Positions 16,833 to 23,893 of a stretch of 29,063 nucleotides of DNA are shown here, one piece after another (the stretch's first letter is position 1; each line of letters starts with the position of its first letter). The notes under the pieces are model-generated. The model searched no databases. It saw only the letters and a program-made list of their open reading frames with translations, and had not been told where the DNA came from. The DNA is from Clostridiales bacterium (lineage in GTDB: Bacteria > Bacillota > Clostridia > Christensenellales > CAG-138), in assembly GCA_031270585.1 (NCBI GenBank), contig JAISXK010000031.1, positions 1 through 29,063 on the forward strand. Direction: 5' to 3'. A program made the translations under genes and the position numbers.

Positions 16833-17272
16833 TGACATCCCCATTTCATGAAAAGTATGCGCCACAATAGTATGGAAACGCACGGCAAGGTATGCGCGTT
16901 TATTACTTATAAACGCGCTTTGGCCCGCCAGACACCGCCGATATACTATATATCGAAAGTTTTGCCGGAATGGTTAATATTTTTTTGCAATCTACCGATA
17001 ACCTATATAGCTATATATGTCCATTCGGCTCTTTTTTGCCGGATGCGGCCGCCGGGCGAAGGGAAGCGCCCGAAAATAGCGGTGCAACTACTATTTCATA
17101 CCAAGCGAAACGGCCACAGCCGCTAAGCACAGTGTGTAAACGGGATTAGGGTTTGCGCACTAAGCTTTAGCGCGGCGTGCAAACCCGAACCCGGTTTATC
17201 CTTTATAAGGGCGGGCGGCATAGCTTGGCGCGTGCGCGAAGGCGTGGAAGGAACCGACGACTGGAGGTAAAT
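16833..17272. promoter_or_regulatory. Structured divergent intergenic region between cheC and the flagellar operon
   Basis: These 440 bases must hold promoters for both directions and are rich in symmetry. GCGCGTTTAT and ATAAACGCGC (16894-16903 and 16909-16918) form a perfect 10-bp stem. CGATATA-CTA-TATATCG (16939-16955) and TATATAGCTATATA (17004-17017) are A+T-rich palindromes. CGGGCG and CGCCCG (17053-17058 and 17067-17072) form another stem. GCCGATAT (16937-16944) and ACCGATAA (16995-17002) resemble the -10 box of flagellar sigma-28/SigD promoters, but no TAAA lies 15 bases upstream; the nearest match is TAAT with 16 bases. The start sites cannot be fixed by eye. Confidence 0.5.
17131..17186 (+). 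ncRNA. Candidate leader RNA with two competing stems
   Basis: AGTGTGTAAAC (17131-17141) can pair with GTTTGCGCACT (17151-17161) over 11 positions with two G-U pairs. GGGTTTGC (17149-17156) can instead pair perfectly with GCAAACCC (17179-17186). The two stems share bases 17151-17156 and exclude each other. They lie 90-140 bases before the first gene of the operon. Neither is followed by a T run. No known riboswitch consensus, including c-di-GMP-I, was recognised. Confidence 0.35.
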
Positions 17273-18343
17273 ATGAAAATAGTAAATTCCAACGTGACAC
17301 TGGAGGGCGCAAGCAAAAAAGAGGTTTACAGCGAACAAACGGTAAAGATGGAAGCGTGGACGGGGCAAAGGCCTGCCGCCAGCGAGCAGCCTGTTAATCC
17401 CATAGAGGATTATATGGTGGAGCTGGGTGAACGCACCAATACTTTGTGGCAGCAGGCGCAGGACACGCTCGCTCATTCCGCGCTCAGAAAGCTTTCGCAA
17501 AAGAAGGACACGAAGCTTTTGGATGAGAGCGACTTAACGCTATCCCTGCTGGAGGCGCTTTTATATGCGGTGTCCGGCAAGAAAGTGCGGCTGCAGCGCC
17601 CGTCGCTCAACATGGAGGATACGCAATCGCCGCAGATGCCAACGGACACATCCCTCGGCGCGCAGGGCCGGGGTATGCAGATCACCACGCGCGAAATCAG
17701 TTACTTTGACCAGCAGGTGAGCTTTCACGCCGGCGGCTTCGCGCAAACGGCGGATGGCAGAAACATATCGTTTGATTTGCACCTTGCCATGAGCCAAACC
17801 TATTATAACGAAACCGTATTTATGACCAGACTTGGCGGCGCGCTGCCGACAAAAAAAGCCGTCGATCCGCTTGTGATAAGCTATGCCGGCGCGGCCCCGT
17901 CGCTAAGCGATCGGAAATGGGCGTTTGACCTTACGTCTGATGGCGTTAACGAGAACATATCCTTTGCGGTAAACGGCAGCGGGTTTTTGGCGCTCGATAA
18001 AAATGGCGACGGCGCCATCAACAACGGCGCGGAATTGTTTGGCCCGCAAACGGGCAACGGTTTTGGCGAGCTTGCCGCGTATGACATCGACAAAAACGGC
18101 TGGATAGACGAAAACGACGAGGTATTCTCCCAACTGCGCGTGTTCACGCTGGATGGCGCAGGCAATCGTGTGCTCTTCTCGTTAGGGGAGCTTGGCATCG
18201 GCGCTATTTACCTTCACAATGCGAAAACCGCCTATGATATGCGCAACGCGGGCACAACGCACGGGTTTATGCGCGCAAGCTCGGTATTTTTAAGGGAGAA
18301 CGGCAGCGCCGGCGCCATACACCACATCGACTTGAACGTTTGA
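17273..18343 (+). CDS. Unknown protein with EF-hand-like calcium loops, first in flagellar operon
   Basis: The product is 356 residues from the ATG at 17273, chosen because GGAGGT lies 4 bases upstream; the frame itself extends 32 codons further. I do not recognise a named family. The N-terminal third is polar and partly helical, with no signal peptide or membrane segment. From about 242 there is DKNGDGAINNGAELFG, then YDIDKNGWIDENDEVF. The second fits the EF-hand loop pattern D-x-D-x-N-G-x-I-D-x-x-D well. A similar pair of acidic loops occurs in some secreted calcium-binding toxins and repeats. The tail contains LGIGAIYL and ends in HHIDLNV. It heads the fliK-fliD operon, so a motility or cell-surface role is possible; calcium binding is inferred. 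Confidence 0.75.
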   Translation: MKIVNSNVTLEGASKKEVYSEQTVKMEAWTGQRPAASEQPVNPIEDYMVELGERTNTLWQQAQDTLAHSALRKLSQKKDTKLLDESDLTLSLLEALLYAVSGKKVRLQRPSLNMEDTQSPQMPTDTSLGAQGRGMQITTREISYFDQQVSFHAGGFAQTADGRNISFDLHLAMSQTYYNETVFMTRLGGALPTKKAVDPLVISYAGAAPSLSDRKWAFDLTSDGVNENISFAVNGSGFLALDKNGDGAINNGAELFGPQTGNGFGELAAYDIDKNGWIDENDEVFSQLRVFTLDGAGNRVLFSLGELGIGAIYLHNAKTAYDMRNAGTTHGFMRASSVFLRENGSAGAIHHIDLNV

Positions 18344-18382
18344 TAGCGCACATGGCAAAAGGTATAACGCGGAGGATAGACC

Positions 18383-19864
18383 ATGCGCATTGAAATAACA
18401 CAGGTACACGAAAGCTTACGAAGCCCGGCGCAAGCGGGGCAATCGTTGCGATCCGATTTTACAAAGGGCGAGGTCGTGCGCGCGACCGTGGTTGCGCAAA
18501 GCGGCGAGAACGTCGTTTTTAAAACCGAGGATGGCAGGATGTTTGCCGCAAAGCTTTCCGCTAACGCCGTTCTCGAGAAAAACGACCAGGTTGAACTTAT
18601 GGTTACCGATAAAAGCGGCGGCAAAACCAGCATGCAGATGCTTTCCATCACCGGACCCGGCGGCGCCGGCAAAGCCATGCCGCGCGAGGTGACGCTGCTC
18701 AACAGCTTGGGTCTCGGTGATCACGAGGGCGCCAAGGCGGTTATTGCCGCCATGAAGGGGTTAGGGGTTACCGCCAGCAAGCCGCTGTTGCAGCAAACGC
18801 TGCAATTGATGGAGCAAACGGGCCTGGAGGCAAAGGACGCGCTGTTTTTCACGGCAAACGGTATTGCGCCCACGAAAGAGAACATCGCGGCCTTCCGAGC
18901 GCTGGCCAACGGGCAAACCATAGGCCCCGAGCTCTTTGAAGTCGCCCGGGAGGCGGCTATACCGCAAGAGCCAGTTACGCCGCAAGGGGCAATTACGCCG
19001 CAAGAGCCAGCTACGCCGCAAGAGGCGGCTATACCGCAAGAGCCAGTTACGCCACAAGGGGCAGTTACGCCGCAAGAGACGGCTATACCACAAGAGGCGG
19101 CTATACCGCAAGAGGCGGCTATACCGCAAGGGGCAATTACGCCGCAAGAGGCGACTATACCGCAAGAGGCGGTTACGCCGCAAGAAGCAATTACGCCGCA
19201 AGAGCCAGTTACGCCGCAAGAGGCAATCACGCCCCGGCAAGCGGCGCAAACAGGCGCCGGTCTTGCGGGGCTGTCACAAAAGCTGCTATCCATGTTTATG
19301 CGGCTTGACGGCGCGGCGGATGGCACGCAGGTAAAACGCGCGGCCGCCGACACGGCCATGCGCGCGGATGTGTTAAAGGATATGCTGGAGGGCGCCGCCA
19401 ACAAAAGCAAAGCCTTTCAGGGCAAGGTGCAGGACATGGCCGCGCAAACCAGGCTTACTCAGGATGTGCAGCGCTTTTATTGTTTGCATATACCTGTGAA
19501 CAACTCCGGGCCCGGCACGGCGGAGCTATACATCCACAGGAACAAAAAGCGCGGTGGGCGTATAGACCCTGAGGATACCGCCATACTCATCGGCCTGCAA
19601 ACGCAGACCATGGGCAGGGTAGAAAGCCTGATCCGCGTGGAAAAACGCAATATATCGCTGACGTTTGGGGTGGAGGATGAAACGGCCGTGCCGTTGATAA
19701 AAGAAAAATCCCGCGAACTCTTGCCCGTATTGAAGAAATACCGCTATAATTTGATTGACGCCAGGGTGAGGGCGCTGGGCGAACATACCACCATCGCCAA
19801 CGCCGGGCAGGTGCTGCTGGGCGCCGTAAGCAAGAGCGAGGTTTATGTGGATTGCAGAATATGA
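18383..19864 (+). CDS. fliK: FliK-like flagellar hook-length control protein (YlqG-like)
   Basis: The product is 493 residues. The N-terminal domain (about 20-85) has KGEVVRATVVAQSGENVVFK and NDQVELMV, like the start of YlqG/FliK-like proteins. Residues about 190-285 are 16 hexapeptide repeats of the form x-x-x-[TI]-P-Q. The C-terminal part (about 365-480) resembles the Flg_hook/FliK C domain: LQTQTMGRVESLIRVEKR, LTFGVEDE and ELLPVLKKYRYNLIDARV. FliK is secreted to measure hook length and then signals FlhB to switch export substrates. The next gene encodes an FlhB C-terminal homologue, the same pairing as ylqG-ylqH in Bacillus subtilis, which supports the call. A second, main fliK may exist elsewhere. 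GGAGGAT precedes the ATG. Confidence 0.7.
   Translation: MRIEITQVHESLRSPAQAGQSLRSDFTKGEVVRATVVAQSGENVVFKTEDGRMFAAKLSANAVLEKNDQVELMVTDKSGGKTSMQMLSITGPGGAGKAMPREVTLLNSLGLGDHEGAKAVIAAMKGLGVTASKPLLQQTLQLMEQTGLEAKDALFFTANGIAPTKENIAAFRALANGQTIGPELFEVAREAAIPQEPVTPQGAITPQEPATPQEAAIPQEPVTPQGAVTPQETAIPQEAAIPQEAAIPQGAITPQEATIPQEAVTPQEAITPQEPVTPQEAITPRQAAQTGAGLAGLSQKLLSMFMRLDGAADGTQVKRAAADTAMRADVLKDMLEGAANKSKAFQGKVQDMAAQTRLTQDVQRFYCLHIPVNNSGPGTAELYIHRNKKRGGRIDPEDTAILIGLQTQTMGRVESLIRVEKRNISLTFGVEDETAVPLIKEKSRELLPVLKKYRYNLIDARVRALGEHTTIANAGQVLLGAVSKSEVYVDCRI
18950..19237 (+). repeat. 18-bp tandem repeat, 16 units, within the fliK-like gene
   Basis: Sixteen in-frame 18-base units encode hexapeptides such as EAAIPQ, EPVTPQ and GAITPQ. 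Units are similar but not identical at the DNA level (for example variants of gcaattacgccgcaagag). Because the unit is a multiple of three, gain or loss changes protein length by six residues without a frameshift. The Pro/Gln-rich stretch should be extended and flexible. Confidence 0.95.
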
Positions 19865-20184
19865 GCGAGCACAGGAAAGAAAAAAAACAAGCCGCCGCGC
19901 TCAAATATGATGCCGAGCAGAACCGGGCGCCCTATATCGTGGGGCTTGGGCAGGGCTACGTGGCGGAAAATATGCTCAAGGCGGCAGCGGAACACGGCAT
20001 CCCCGTCGTGGAGGATACGAGCCTTTCCAATGCGTTGCAAAAGCTTGGCATAGGCGAAGATATACCCGAAGACCTTTATCAGGTAGTGGCCGAGGTGCTG
20101 GTGTTCGTTACCAAGCTGGATAACGGGCGCGGCAGCCGGTTTGGGCTGAATGAAACCGTGATCAAGCGATATAAAGGGGTTTAA
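19861..20184 (+). CDS. ylqH: FlhB C-terminal domain homologue (YlqH/FlhX-like)
   Basis: This 107-residue soluble protein corresponds to the cytoplasmic export-switch domain of FlhB/YscU. It has AALKYDAEQNRAPYIVGLGQ, VAENMLKAAAEHGIPVVEDT, ALQKLGIGEDIPEDLYQVVA and EVLVFVTKLD. It lacks the membrane part of FlhB. Its homology begins right after the place where FlhB would carry NPTH, so it mimics the autocleaved C-terminal piece. Such stand-alone proteins (YlqH, FlhX) can partly replace the FlhB C domain in other bacteria. The ATG at 19861 overlaps the stop of the fliK-like gene (ATGA). An earlier in-frame TTG at 19852 is less likely. FliK acts on this FlhB domain, so the coupling makes sense. Confidence 0.93.
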   Translation: MSEHRKEKKQAAALKYDAEQNRAPYIVGLGQGYVAENMLKAAAEHGIPVVEDTSLSNALQKLGIGEDIPEDLYQVVAEVLVFVTKLDNGRGSRFGLNETVIKRYKGV

Positions 20185-20189
20185 AGCGT

Positions 20190-20825
20190 ATGATTGAAGG
20201 AGTGCAATTGCAAACTGCCGCAACGGCGGCGACAGCTACGGAGATTAACAACAAAAGCACGGCCGCAGGGGCAAGCTTTGGCGAGATATTAAACGCCGCG
20301 CTTGAGGCCGAAGCAAGCGCCAATTCCAATAATCCGAAAACACGGCAAAGCGCATCCGACTATTTGCCTATTTCCAGCATACCCATCAGTTCCGTCGACC
20401 GGGTCGATCCGGCCCTTGTGGAAGAAAAGCGAAGGCTGGCTGAGGCCGCCAAGGCCGTGGTGGAGATTGAAGAACAAATGCGCCTTGCTGAAGAGACCGC
20501 GCCGGCGGTTCATGACAGCGCCCAGGAACCAGCCGAAAAGACGGAGCAAAGCGGCAGCGGCAACGCGCTTTTGGGGTTGTTTGGCGAGGGCGCCAGTATG
20601 AGCGAGGCCATACTGATGCTTTTCATGATGATGAGCGGGGGTATGAGTGGCGGCGGCGACGGTCTTGGCAACGGTATGACGCTTATGGTTTCAAGCTTGG
20701 CGTCCGCGCTCGCGAAAAAAACAGCCGACGAACGTGAAGCCGCGCGTTACGACGTGCCCGCAAACGTTTATAATGAGGATGCGGCCAAGGAAAATGCGAG
20801 CGATACGTTAGTTTCCGGCGCGTAG
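20190..20825 (+). CDS. Unknown protein of the flagellar operon with Met/Gly-rich segment
   Basis: The product is 211 residues; I do not recognise its family. The N-terminus (1-60) is Ala/Thr/Ser-rich and low in complexity, with GASFGEILNAALEAEA, a pattern seen at the start of some secreted flagellar hook or rod proteins. A charged helix follows (about 75-105: EEKRRLAEAAKAVVEIEEQM). Then comes a Met/Gly-rich hydrophobic stretch (about 128-172) with AILMLFMMMSGGMSGGG and a short helix LMVSSLASALAKKTADE. There is no standard signal peptide. It lies 5 bases after the FlhX-like gene, with AAAGGGG upstream, and before fliD. A substrate or accessory of flagellar export is a reasonable guess only. 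Confidence 0.75.
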   Translation: MIEGVQLQTAATAATATEINNKSTAAGASFGEILNAALEAEASANSNNPKTRQSASDYLPISSIPISSVDRVDPALVEEKRRLAEAAKAVVEIEEQMRLAEETAPAVHDSAQEPAEKTEQSGSGNALLGLFGEGASMSEAILMLFMMMSGGMSGGGDGLGNGMTLMVSSLASALAKKTADEREAARYDVPANVYNEDAAKENASDTLVSGA

Positions 20826-20899
20826 GAACAATATTTTCCTTGCAGCGCGGCAATGTTATTAAGTCGCGGCTTCTTTCATCCGATAAAGAGGATAACGGC

Positions 20900-20935
20900 A
20901 TGAAAGGATTTGAACCTTTGACAGTAAAGGAGTAG
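20900..20935 (+). CDS. Possible 11-codon leader ORF before fliD
   Basis: ATG AAA GGA TTT GAA CCT TTG ACA GTA AAG GAG TAG encodes MKGFEPLTVKE. AAAGAGGAT lies about 7 bases upstream. Its last codons (AAG GAG) are the ribosome site of fliD, so translation of the short ORF could affect fliD initiation. It is very short and may be chance. Confidence 0.2.
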   Translation: MKGFEPLTVKE

Positions 20936-20940
20936 GAAAG

Positions 20941-22533
20941 ATGGCTTCATTAAGCAATATTAACCGCAGCATGCTGCGCATCACCGGGCTCAATTCCAAT
21001 ATGGATACCGAAAGCATTGTTTCAAGTTTATTGCAGGTAGATCAGCTTAAGATCGACAAGCAATTCAAGGCCAAAACAAAATTGGAATGGCAGGGCGAAG
21101 CTTACCGCGACTTCAACTTAAAGATCAAGAATTTCCGCGAAAAGTATTTCAGCGCGCTAAGCCCGGAGACCAATATATTTTCTTCCGCCGCGTATGACTC
21201 CTATAAGGTGAACATGGTGGATGAGTCGACCGCCTTTAGCGTAACCGCTAGCAGCAACGCCTACGAAAGAACGCTGGCCGTCAAGAGCATCGACCAGTTA
21301 GCATCTGCGGCCACGGCGAAAAGTACGGACATCTGGGCGGCCGGGGCCGGCGAAACCATATCGCTGGATACCACGCTCGTCGATGCGGCAAGCAAGTTCG
21401 CGACGCCGCTTACCTTTGGGGCGAACGCCCATGGGCAGAGCGCCATATCCTTCACCATCAACGGCCAGCAGTTTACGTTTACAAGCACCGCTACGCTAAA
21501 CGAGGTGATAACCACCGTAAACGCACGCGCCGAGGCGGGCGTCGTGATGAATTACAGCAGCCTTTCAAAGGGCTTTACGCTCACGGGGCGCGAAACCGGT
21601 TTCGAGAGCAGAATCTTCATTGAAGATGGTTTGGGCAACGCCTTTGAAACGGGCAACGCGGCCTTTGCCATCGAGAAGGGCGCCTATATCGGCAAAGACG
21701 CCGTCGTAACCTTTGTGGAAGACGGTGTGGAGACGCAGATTACCCGCAATTCCAACAAATTCGATATAGACGGGCTCTCGTTCGTGCTGAATAAAACCAT
21801 GACGGCGGCCGAGGCCGGATCCGCCGGCATACAGTTTCATGTGGAGCGGGATATCGAGCCCATCATTGAAAAGCTGCAAAACTTTGTAAACGCCTACAAC
21901 GAGCTGATTGCGGAGTTACAGACGGCGTATGACCAACGTCCCAACCGCGCATACGACCCTCTCAGTGAAACCGAGAAGGGTCAGTTGACGGAAAAAGAAG
22001 CCGAAAAATGGGAAGAACTTGCAAAGGAAGGCTTATTGTACCGCGACAGTAACCTGGGCCGGCTAATATCCAATTTGCGCGGTCTCTTCTATACCGGTAA
22101 TGGCGGCGTTGACAAAACTGCGGCGGATATCGGCTTTACCACGGGCAATTACTTTGATGGCGGCGGCGGCAAAATAGTGTTGGATACCGGCGCGTTGCGC
22201 CAGGCGCTTTCCAGCGACCCGCATCAGGTGAAGACCATGTTCGCAAACGTCAGCACGGCCACGGATTCTGCCGCCAACTATGGAGAATCGGGCCTTGTGG
22301 TGAAAATGAACACATTGATGAACGGTTACATCAACACCACAAACGAAACAACGTTATATTCAAACACCAAAGCGGTTTTAGACGCTGAAGACAAGCTTAC
22401 ACGATTGGAAGAATGGCTTGCCGACCGGGAAGACAGCTATTGGAAGAAATTTGCCGCTATGGAGACGGCTCTTGCGAATCTGCAGAGCCAAACGGCTTGG
22501 ATCAGTTCGCTGATAGGCACATCCGACAATTAG
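20941..22533 (+). CDS. fliD: Flagellar filament cap protein FliD (HAP2)
   Basis: The product is 530 residues, within the usual range. The FliD N-terminal domain (about 8-105) shows ITGLNSNMDTESIVSSLLQV, then the helical KAKTKLEWQGEAYRDFNLKI. A variable beta-rich middle forms the exposed part. The C-terminal domain (from about 300) has PIIEKLQNFVNAYNELIAEL, VKTMFANV and the final coiled-coil ADREDSYWKKFAAMETALAN with LQSQTAWISSLIG. FliD caps the growing filament and helps flagellin fold. It is exported by the flagellar type III system and needs no signal peptide. AAAGGAG precedes the ATG, and fliS follows after 25 bases, the normal order in Firmicutes. Confidence 0.95.
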   Translation: MASLSNINRSMLRITGLNSNMDTESIVSSLLQVDQLKIDKQFKAKTKLEWQGEAYRDFNLKIKNFREKYFSALSPETNIFSSAAYDSYKVNMVDESTAFSVTASSNAYERTLAVKSIDQLASAATAKSTDIWAAGAGETISLDTTLVDAASKFATPLTFGANAHGQSAISFTINGQQFTFTSTATLNEVITTVNARAEAGVVMNYSSLSKGFTLTGRETGFESRIFIEDGLGNAFETGNAAFAIEKGAYIGKDAVVTFVEDGVETQITRNSNKFDIDGLSFVLNKTMTAAEAGSAGIQFHVERDIEPIIEKLQNFVNAYNELIAELQTAYDQRPNRAYDPLSETEKGQLTEKEAEKWEELAKEGLLYRDSNLGRLISNLRGLFYTGNGGVDKTAADIGFTTGNYFDGGGGKIVLDTGALRQALSSDPHQVKTMFANVSTATDSAANYGESGLVVKMNTLMNGYINTTNETTLYSNTKAVLDAEDKLTRLEEWLADREDSYWKKFAAMETALANLQSQTAWISSLIGTSDN

Positions 22534-22558
22534 GCGGCGACGGGTATCGGAGGTTAAT

Positions 22559-22954
22559 ATGTACGCAGCATTGGCAAACCCGCAACAGAGGTATAAGCAA
22601 CAGGGCATACTGACCGCCAACCCGGCGGAACTTGTGGTTATGTTGTATGACGGATGCATCAAACAATTAAAAATAGCCAACCTGGCTATAGGCGAAAAAA
22701 ACTTCAACAGGTCGGATATGGCTTTGCGTAAAGCCGTGGCCATATTGATGGAGCTTGTAAACAGTCTCAGCCTGGAATATTCCATCGCGCGCGAATTGCT
22801 GGAGCTGTATGAGTTTGTGATCAACGAAATCGCGCTGATATTATTGGAGGAAGAAGCCGGGCGTATACCAGGCGTACTGACCATTATGGAAGAGTTGCGC
22901 GACGCGTGGCGCACCGTGGCCAAAGAAACGCAGGGCACGGCAGAGTTGGTGTAG
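22559..22954 (+). CDS. fliS: Flagellar export chaperone FliS
   Basis: The product is 131 residues, the usual length, and nearly all helical. Family landmarks are ILTANPAELVVMLYDGCIKQL near the start, the NFNRSDMALRKAVAILMELV region, and LYEFVINEIA. FliS binds the C-terminus of flagellin in the cytoplasm, keeping it unpolymerised until export. GGAGG precedes the ATG by 6 bases. It follows fliD directly and is followed by a FlgN-like chaperone, a common order in flagellar operons. Flagellin itself is not in this window. Confidence 0.95.
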   Translation: MYAALANPQQRYKQQGILTANPAELVVMLYDGCIKQLKIANLAIGEKNFNRSDMALRKAVAILMELVNSLSLEYSIARELLELYEFVINEIALILLEEEAGRIPGVLTIMEELRDAWRTVAKETQGTAELV

Positions 22955-22961
22955 CGCAAAA

Positions 22962-23387
22962 ATGCGGCAATTACTGGATAACCGGAAGCAAAAAAACGAG
23001 ATATTGAGGAGTATGCTCGCGTTGATCGATGAAGAGGCGTGCCGACTCAAAAATGACGAGGCGGAAGCGTTCGCCGCAGCGGCGGCAAGCTTTAAAGCTC
23101 TTGCCGCCGAAGTGGATTTGCTGGAGCGGGATGCAGGCGATACGTTGCATGAAACCGGTCTGACGGACGAGGAGCGCGGGCGTTTGGGAGAACTTGATAG
23201 CGAGGCGCGGGGGTTACTTGCGCTTATGCGCGAAACGCAGGAAAAATGCAACCAAATTGTCCGGGAGCGCATGCAAAGCTATAAAAGCGAACTGAGAAGC
23301 ATGCAAAAGGCGTACCACAGGGCGCAATCCTACGTGAACCCGTATGGCGGCAGCGGGGACGGCTTATATTTTGACAAGAAAAAATAA
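22962..23387 (+). CDS. FlgN/FliT-like flagellar chaperone
   Basis: The product is 141 residues and almost entirely helical, with long heptad-like stretches: ILRSMLALIDEEACRLKNDE, AAAASFKALAAEVDLLERDA and LLALMRETQEKCNQIVRERM. The tail SYVNPYGGSGDGLYFDKKK resembles the disordered end of FlgN-type chaperones. Such proteins hold hook-associated proteins FlgK/FlgL or FliD before export. The sequence is too divergent to choose between FlgN and FliT by eye; position right after fliS supports a chaperone. The ATG at 22962 has no clear ribosome site. A downstream ATG at 23013 has GAGGAG but only one base of spacing. Coupling to fliS translation may explain the weak site. Confidence 0.7.
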   Translation: MRQLLDNRKQKNEILRSMLALIDEEACRLKNDEAEAFAAAAASFKALAAEVDLLERDAGDTLHETGLTDEERGRLGELDSEARGLLALMRETQEKCNQIVRERMQSYKSELRSMQKAYHRAQSYVNPYGGSGDGLYFDKKK

Positions 23388-23406
23388 GTACCGGAGGTGA
23401 AGCGAT

Positions 23407-23859
23407 TTGCGTATTAAGGAAGTGCCGAAACTGCCTATGGATGTGCCGCGCATACAGCCGGTTGAAGAAAGGCGCGGCGGCGAAACCGCCCAACACGGCT
23501 TTTTGCGGCATATGAGCACTATGCAGGACGCCGAGTATCAGGAATATATACACGATTTAAGTGATCGTATCACCAGGCAGGGAGAGCGGCTTGGCGAAAA
23601 AGTCGATATCGCGGAGTTTCAAAAATATCGGGAGCTAATTTCTGAATTGTTCAATGAAACGGCGAGCAATTCATATTTATTTTGCAAATCCGACAAGTTT
23701 GACAGCCGCGGCAGGCACAAGGTGTTTACGGTGATACGCAAGGTAAACCAACGGCTTGACGAGATTGCCGAGATGATATTGAAAAACGAGGCCGACAATT
23801 TATCCATGCTGGATGCCGTGGACGATATTCGCGGAATGCTGGTGGATATGTTTTTATAA
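23407..23859 (+). CDS. yaaR: YaaR family (DUF327) protein
   Basis: The product is 150 residues. After a disordered first 40 residues comes the YaaR pattern: LSDRITRQGERLGEKVDIAE, FQKYRELISELFNETASNSY, SDKFDSRGRHKVFTVIRKVN and IRGMLVDMFL at the end. The biochemical function of the family is unknown; yaaR-type genes occur near flagellar genes in several Firmicutes. It starts at a TTG (23407) with a strong GGAGGTG 6 bases upstream; no better ATG is present. Its end is followed 34 bases later by cheW. The family call is good, the role uncertain. Confidence 0.85.
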   Translation: MRIKEVPKLPMDVPRIQPVEERRGGETAQHGFLRHMSTMQDAEYQEYIHDLSDRITRQGERLGEKVDIAEFQKYRELISELFNETASNSYLFCKSDKFDSRGRHKVFTVIRKVNQRLDEIAEMILKNEADNLSMLDAVDDIRGMLVDMFL

Positions 23860-23893
23860 AACGCGGCGACCGTCGCAACGGGAAGAGGTTTAT

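Noticed and set aside
16910..16944. Sigma-28 promoter using TAAA (16910-16913) and GCCGATAT (16937-16944)
   Set aside because: The spacing is 23 bases, not about 15, so the pair is not a valid sigma-28 promoter.
17100..17200. c-di-GMP-I (GEMM) riboswitch in the leader of the flagellar operon
   Set aside because: There are pairing stems, but the conserved GGGACGCAAAGCC-type core and tetraloop receptor are absent.
18761..19410. Long minus-strand open frames across the fliK-like repeat, rich in Cys, Leu, Arg or Gly
   Set aside because: They are shadows of the 18-bp repeat on the coding strand; they lack ribosome sites and homology, while the plus-strand frame fits its operon with an overlapping downstream gene.
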